The position numbers and the translations under genes are program-made. Below, one piece after another: positions 41,036 through 45,592 of a stretch of DNA of 45,592 bases. The notes under the pieces are model-generated. The model had not been told where the DNA came from, made no database searches, and saw only the letters and a program-made list of their open reading frames with translations. Origin of the DNA: an uncultured Lachnospiraceae bacterium (lineage in GTDB: Bacteria; Bacillota; Clostridia; Lachnospirales; Lachnospiraceae). Location: contig CAKRTC010000014.1 of assembly GCA_934402055.1 (NCBI GenBank), forward strand, positions 1 through 45,592, written 5' to 3'. The stretch's first letter is position 1. Each line of letters begins with the position of its first letter.

Positions 41036-42574
41036 TTATTCAAGTTCTATTGTTCCCGGCGGTTTGGAAGTAAGGTCGTAGAATACTCTGTTTACTCCCT
41101 TGACCTCATTTACGATACGGGTCATGACACGCTGCAATACTTCAAACGGAATGTTTGCCGCTTCTGCCGTCATAAAATCATCTGTTATAACGGCTCTGAG
41201 TGCAACCGCATAATCGTAGGTTCTGAAATCTCCCATGACACCTACCGAGCGCAGATTGGTGAGTGCAGCATAATACTGGCTTATAGATCTGTCGAGTCCT
41301 GCCTCGGCGATCTCGGATCTGAATATATGATCGGCATCCTGTACTATACGCACCTTATCTGCCGTAACCTCTCCGACTATACGAACACCGAGTCCCGGTC
41401 CCGGGAACGGCTGACGGTATACAAGATACTCCGGAAGTCCGAGTTCAAGTCCGGCACGTCTTACCTCATCCTTAAAGAGATATCTCAAAGGCTCGATGAT
41501 CTCCTTGAAATCAACATAGTCCGGAAGTCCTCCGACATTGTGATGTGACTTGATGGTAGCTGACTTACCGAGTCCCGATTCGATAACATCCGGGTAAATG
41601 GTGCCCTGTACGAGATAATCGACCTTACCTATCTTCTTGGCCTCACGCTCAAATACTCTGATGAACTGCTCACCGATTATCTTACGCTTTGCTTCGGGAT
41701 CCTCAACGCCCTTAAGCTGCTCGTAAAATTCCTCATGTGCATTGACACGGACAAAATTAAGATCATACTGACCCTTAGGTCCGAATATTGCCTCAACCTC
41801 ATCTCCCTCGTTCTTACGAAGCAGACCGTGATCTACGAATACGCAGGTAAGCTGCTTGCCTACAGCCTTGGCAAGAAGTGTTGCGGCAACAGATGAATCA
41901 ACTCCGCCCGAAAGTGCGCAGAGTACCTTGCCGTCTCCGACCTTCTCTCTTACAGCCTTGATGGTATCCTCAACAAAGGTAGTCATCTTCCAATCACCGG
42001 TGCATCCGCATACATCATATACGAAATTGTGGAGCATCTTGTTGCCCTCACGGCAATGCTGCACCTCAGGATGGAACTGTACCGCATATATACGTCTTGA
42101 TGCATCCGACATAGCAGCAACCGGACATACCTCTGTACTTCCGGTGATCCTGAAGCCTTCCGGAACCTGACTTACATAGTCGGTATGACTCATCCATGTC
42201 GTTGTTACGGCATTTACGCCATTGAACAAAACATCGCTTGTATCAACCTTAACATCGGTCTTGCCGTACTCAGATACAGGAGCTGTCTCAACCTTGCCTC
42301 CCAGTGTGTATGCAATAAGCTGTGTGCCGTAGCATATACCCATGATCGGAATACCCAGATCAAATATAGCCTTGTCAATGTGCGGGGACTCCTCAAGATA
42401 TACCGAATTTGGTCCGCCTGTAAAAATAATACCCTTAGGAGCTAACTCCTTTATCTTGTCCACGCCTATGGAATATGAATAAACCTCGGCATAAACACCT
42501 TCGTCACGCACTCGTCTTGCAATCAGCTGGTTGTACTGACCGCCGAAGTCGAGCACCATAATCATTTCACGCAT
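41036..42574 (-). CDS. guaA: GMP synthase, glutamine-hydrolysing
   Basis: 512 residues, complete two-domain enzyme converting XMP to GMP. N-terminal class I amidotransferase: nucleophile Cys in MGICYGTQL, His-Glu in QFHPEVQH. The ATP-pyrophosphatase domain has the PP-loop LSGGVDSSVAATLL, the dimerisation domain has RQPFPGPGLGVRIVG, and the C terminus is SKPPGTIELE. The ATG giving MREMIMVLDFGGQ has GGAGG five bases ahead; the frame extends ten codons further. It has its own promoter and terminator. A second enzyme lacking the amidotransferase domain is at 21737-22726. Confidence 0.96.
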   Translation of the reverse strand: MREMIMVLDFGGQYNQLIARRVRDEGVYAEVYSYSIGVDKIKELAPKGIIFTGGPNSVYLEESPHIDKAIFDLGIPIMGICYGTQLIAYTLGGKVETAPVSEYGKTDVKVDTSDVLFNGVNAVTTTWMSHTDYVSQVPEGFRITGSTEVCPVAAMSDASRRIYAVQFHPEVQHCREGNKMLHNFVYDVCGCTGDWKMTTFVEDTIKAVREKVGDGKVLCALSGGVDSSVAATLLAKAVGKQLTCVFVDHGLLRKNEGDEVEAIFGPKGQYDLNFVRVNAHEEFYEQLKGVEDPEAKRKIIGEQFIRVFEREAKKIGKVDYLVQGTIYPDVIESGLGKSATIKSHHNVGGLPDYVDFKEIIEPLRYLFKDEVRRAGLELGLPEYLVYRQPFPGPGLGVRIVGEVTADKVRIVQDADHIFRSEIAEAGLDRSISQYYAALTNLRSVGVMGDFRTYDYAVALRAVITDDFMTAEAANIPFEVLQRVMTRIVNEVKGVNRVFYDLTSKPPGTIELE

Positions 42575-42617
42575 CCGATCCTCCGATAAAAACGTCCTAT
42601 ACAAACTACTTGCGTAA

Positions 42618-42645
42618 AGTATAACATCTTATCACTTTCCGTAAA
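42618..42645 (-). promoter_or_regulatory. guaA promoter
   Basis: Minus strand TTTACG (42640-42645), 16 bp, TATACT (42618-42623) with the extended TG one base ahead. Leader about 37 nt, without a visible riboswitch. Confidence 0.6.
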
Positions 42646-42657
42646 AGAAAAAATTCC

Positions 42658-44988
42658 TCACACAAATATAAGTTTTATTATAAATGCAGCCGCCCATGCT
42701 ATAAAGCACTGCCATATGACCATACCGACGGCGGTTTTGCCTCCAAGTTCTCTCTTAACGGACGCAACTGCCGCAACACAAGGTGTATACAGCAGACTGA
42801 AGGCCAGGAGTGATGCCGCCTGCTGAGTGCTTAAGATTCCTGCCATTCCTCCCGCAAAGAGCACCTCCAAGGTCGATACAACGCTCTCCTTTGCCATAAA
42901 TCCGCAGATAAGAGAGGTTACTATACGCCAGTCTCCGAGTCCTATAGGAGTAAACAAAGGCACGAGCATACCCGAAACAGCCGCAAGTATGCTGTCTCCG
43001 GAGTTACTTACGAGATTGAAATGCAGATTGAAGCTCTGCAAAAACCATACAATTACCGAGGCTGTAAATATTACCGTAAATGCTCTCTCAAGGAAGTCCT
43101 TTGCCTTTTCCCAGAGAAGCTGAAGCACGTTTTTAAGTCCCGGAAGTCTGTAGTTCGGAAGCTCCATAACAAAAGGAACAGCCTCTCCCTTGAACAGTGT
43201 GCCTTTCATAAGGAAGGCAACCAGTATACCTATAACTATTCCTCCAAGATATAAACCTGTTATGATAAGTCCGCCCTTACCCGGGAAGAAAGCATTTACA
43301 AAAAATGAATATATCGGCAGCTTTGCCGTACAGCTCATAAACGGTGTAAGCAGTATAGTCATCTTTCTGTCTCGCTCACTCGGAAGTGTCCTCGTTGCCA
43401 TAACGGCAGGAACGGTGCAGCCGAAGCCTATGAGCAGTGGAACTATACTTCTGCCGGACAGTCCTATCTTCCTCAGGAGCTTATCCATGAAAAATGCAAC
43501 TCTCGCTATGTACCCGCTGTCCTCCATCATTGACAGGAAGAAAAACAAGGTTACTATGACCGGAAGGAACGAGAGTACCGAACCGACACCGGCGAAAATG
43601 CCGTGTATAACAAGCCCGTGTATTGCTTCATTTACATTATAGGCGCTAAGCATAGTGTCAACGGATGCCGTCAGGGCATCTATGCCTTTTTCAAGCAAGC
43701 CCTGCAGGAAAGCGCCTATGACATTGAAGGTAAGATAGAATACTGCTGCCATAATGGCAACAAAACAGGGGATAGCCGTGTACTTTCCTGTAAGTATCTT
43801 GTCTATCTTCTGACTGCGGATACGTTCCTTACTTTTATGTGGCTTAACTACGGTTTTCTCACATACCTTTTCTATAAATGAGAAACGCATGTCGGCTATG
43901 GCTGCACTCTTATCAAGACCGCTTTCCTTTTCCATCTGCTCTGTCAGATGTCCGAGTGCCTCTATCTCATTCTGATCGAGCTTGAGCTGTTTTAAGATAA
44001 GCTCGTCTCCCTCGATAAGCTTGGTTGCGGCAAAGCGAACCGGAATACCTGCTGCCTTGGCATGATCCTCTATAAGGTGTGCCACTGCGTGGATACAGCG
44101 GTGAACTGCACCGCCGTAATCATTTTCATTACAAAAATCGAGTCTGCCCGGGCGTTCCTGATACCTTGCAATATGCACGGCATGCCTGATAAGCTCATCA
44201 ACGCCTTCGTTTTTGACGGCTGATATAGGAATTACCGGGACGCCCAGCATTGCTTCCATGCCGTTTACGTCTATAGCTCCGCCGTTTCCTGTCACCTCGT
44301 CCATCATATTGAGGGCTATGACCATGGGAATGTTCATCTCAAGAAGCTGCATCGTCAGATACAGATTTCTCTCTATATTATTGGCGTCTATAATATTGAT
44401 TATTGCCTTGGGCTTTTCATCAAGCACAAAGTTTCTGGATACTATCTCCTCGCTCGTGTAAGGAGACATGGAATAAATGCCGGGAAGATCCGTTACCAGA
44501 GTCTCCGGATGTCCTTTGATCACTCCGTCTTTTCTGTCTACCGTGACTCCCGGGAAATTGCCTACATGCTGATTGGATCCCGTAAGCTGATTAAAGAGAG
44601 TGGTCTTGCCGCAGTTCTGATTGCCGACCAGTGCGTAGCTTAATATGGTTTTGTCCGGAAGAGGCTCGCTTGATCCCTTAACATGGTACTTACCTTCCTC
44701 TCCGAGACCCGGATGCACGGATTGATTTATATTGCTTGCAGACTTATATTTTCTGCTTGTCTCAGGTATCGGTTCTACCTCTATCTGTTCGGCATCGGCG
44801 AGTCTGAGTGTAAGTGAATAGCCGTGTATCTGAAGTTCCATTGGGTCGCCCATAGGAGCCAGCTTTTCGGCTGTAACCTCTGCCCCCGGAATAACGCCCA
44901 TATCAAGGAAATGCTGTCTGAGCGCACCGCTTCCTCCGACTGTGCGTATCACCGCACTTTTTCCTATCTCAAGCTCCCTTAATGTCAT
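42658..44988 (-). CDS. feoB: Ferrous iron transporter, FeoA-FeoB fusion
   Basis: 776 residues. The first 75 form a FeoA SH3-like domain (MTLRELEIGKSAVIRTVGG, LRQHFLDMGVIPGAEVT). A linker follows, then the FeoB GTPase domain with G1 GNQNCGKTT (family usually GNPNCGKTT), GNFPGVTVD, DLPGIYSM, NMMD and SAVK. The GDI helical domain and eight or so membrane helices complete it, with the Gate motifs IGFGCTVPAVMATRT and FMSCTAKLPIYSFF. It imports Fe2+ across the cytoplasmic membrane. The ATG giving MTLREL is preceded by TTAGGAGA, and upstream codons lack a ribosome site. TATACT and TATAAT boxes lie upstream without a convincing -35. Confidence 0.94.
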   Translation of the reverse strand: MTLRELEIGKSAVIRTVGGSGALRQHFLDMGVIPGAEVTAEKLAPMGDPMELQIHGYSLTLRLADAEQIEVEPIPETSRKYKSASNINQSVHPGLGEEGKYHVKGSSEPLPDKTILSYALVGNQNCGKTTLFNQLTGSNQHVGNFPGVTVDRKDGVIKGHPETLVTDLPGIYSMSPYTSEEIVSRNFVLDEKPKAIINIIDANNIERNLYLTMQLLEMNIPMVIALNMMDEVTGNGGAIDVNGMEAMLGVPVIPISAVKNEGVDELIRHAVHIARYQERPGRLDFCNENDYGGAVHRCIHAVAHLIEDHAKAAGIPVRFAATKLIEGDELILKQLKLDQNEIEALGHLTEQMEKESGLDKSAAIADMRFSFIEKVCEKTVVKPHKSKERIRSQKIDKILTGKYTAIPCFVAIMAAVFYLTFNVIGAFLQGLLEKGIDALTASVDTMLSAYNVNEAIHGLVIHGIFAGVGSVLSFLPVIVTLFFFLSMMEDSGYIARVAFFMDKLLRKIGLSGRSIVPLLIGFGCTVPAVMATRTLPSERDRKMTILLTPFMSCTAKLPIYSFFVNAFFPGKGGLIITGLYLGGIVIGILVAFLMKGTLFKGEAVPFVMELPNYRLPGLKNVLQLLWEKAKDFLERAFTVIFTASVIVWFLQSFNLHFNLVSNSGDSILAAVSGMLVPLFTPIGLGDWRIVTSLICGFMAKESVVSTLEVLFAGGMAGILSTQQAASLLAFSLLYTPCVAAVASVKRELGGKTAVGMVIWQCFIAWAAAFIIKLIFV

Positions 44989-45082
44989 GATTGTCTCATC
45001 TCCTAAATGATGTAAGCTATAGTATACACTTATTGAGGAGATATTATACACCCGATTTTTAGTTTTTTTTAAGCAAACAGAT

Positions 45083-45114
45083 GGCAACGGCACCCCTTGC
45101 GGAGTGCCGTCGCC
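45083..45114. terminator. Hairpin after the Rpn-type gene
   Basis: GGCAACGGCAC pairs with GTGCCGTCGCC (one G-U) around a short C/G loop. There is no U-tract on either strand, so termination is uncertain. It lies between the Rpn-type gene and feoB. Confidence 0.4.
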
Positions 45115-45142
45115 CGATCATGACTGTAGAGCCACTATTTAA

Positions 45143-45592
45143 TTAAATGTCAATTTTATTATCCCGTGCGATTCTCTTAATATCCTCTATCGGCATATCC
45201 AAAAGCTCAGCTACCTGCTTTGCATCATGTGTCTTCTGAAGGAGCTGAATTACGATACTTTCCATATTTTTTTCTTTACCAATCTCTATACCTTCCTCAA
45301 GGCCCTCTTCTCGTCCTTCTCGACGTTCTTTCTTCTTTATCTCATCCAGTACCATATATTCCCTCTCCTTCGACCTGCTTCTCTTAATCCATTTCACAGA
45401 CCTCTGTAACTTTGTTACGAAATCACTTCCGAAGTCCTGTTCCGATTCCTTTAGTCCTGCACTTACATACCTGAGAAACTTGATTATCTCTTCAGGTACT
45501 TCTGTTGTATTGTCTCCCTTGGTGCTTAAGAATATCGTATGCACTCCGTCCCTATACTTTAGTTCCGGAAGCTCCTCACAATGAGTATTCAT
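45143..45592 (-). CDS. Rpn/PD-(D/E)XK nuclease-transposase family protein, C-terminal part
   Basis: The 149 visible residues are the C-terminal half of an Rpn-type protein: KYRDGVHTIFLSTKG, a helical segment KFLRYVSAGLKESE, the Lys/Glu-rich coil EIKKKERREGREEGLEEG and a short terminal helical domain (LQKTHDAKQVAELLDMP). These proteins are PD-(D/E)XK nucleases linked to horizontal transfer; the catalytic domain would be beyond the right edge. The frame is open to the last base, so the Met at 45592 is probably internal. Confidence 0.75.
   Translation of the reverse strand: MNTHCEELPELKYRDGVHTIFLSTKGDNTTEVPEEIIKFLRYVSAGLKESEQDFGSDFVTKLQRSVKWIKRSRSKEREYMVLDEIKKKERREGREEGLEEGIEIGKEKNMESIVIQLLQKTHDAKQVAELLDMPIEDIKRIARDNKIDI

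Overview
The window looks like a chromosomal segment of an anaerobic Firmicute, most probably a Lachnospiraceae member (class Clostridia). This is inferred from the gene set: a type III glutamine synthetase beside a type I enzyme with an ANTAR regulator, a fused FeoA-FeoB, a very large secreted protein with cell-wall-binding repeats, purine-rich ribosome binding sites and consensus sigma-A promoters. Most genes are on the minus strand.

Region 1 (1-700) holds a compact minus-strand unit: a near-consensus promoter, a 31-codon Met/Cys-rich leader ORF, a terminator and a mutually exclusive anti-terminator pairing. It reads as a translation-coupled attenuator for a gene beyond the left edge. A 93-bp copied fragment of the ANTAR regulator gene lies just after it. 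Region 2 (0.7-10.3 kb) is housekeeping: tcdA, an M18 aminopeptidase, a Ca/Mn-type P-ATPase behind a yybP-ykoY (manganese) riboswitch with a clear terminator, and an operon pyrG-purF-AI-2E permease. Region 3 (10.3-14.7 kb) is a nitrogen-assimilation locus with divergent glnA-ANTAR regulator and glnN. The glnN leader carries two successive terminators, each overlapped by a short hairpin with an ANTAR-type hexaloop.

Region 4 (14.7-17.7 kb) has a membrane CHASE-GGDEF-PAS protein and a HAD-IIA phosphatase. Region 5 (17.8-21.7 kb) is a visibly AT-rich, probably acquired defence block: a helix-turn-helix-fused cytosine-5 methyltransferase, an Eco47II-type restriction enzyme and an Abi-alpha/DUF4393 protein, flanked by decayed gene remnants. 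Region 6 (21.7-31.9 kb) has a GMP synthase lacking the glutaminase domain and a 2970-residue secreted surface protein.

Region 7 (32.1-38.5 kb) is a second defence/stress block: hipA-hipB with palindromic operators, a MmeI-type restriction-modification enzyme and a Schlafen/AlbA_2 ATPase-like regulator. The block is bracketed by a full hipA and a 166-bp hipA fragment in direct orientation. Region 8 (38.5-45.6 kb) has a lipoprotein/ECF sigma/anti-sigma cassette, a GC-rich cluster of small hairpins, full-length guaA, feoAB and the end of an Rpn/PD-(D/E)XK-type gene cut by the window.

A short palindromic repeat bounded by ATCGATTAAA arms occurs three times (about 41, 5645 and 16699). Each copy directly abuts a minus-strand terminator stem and supplies its U-tract. 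No rRNA, tRNA, complete insertion sequence or CRISPR array was seen.
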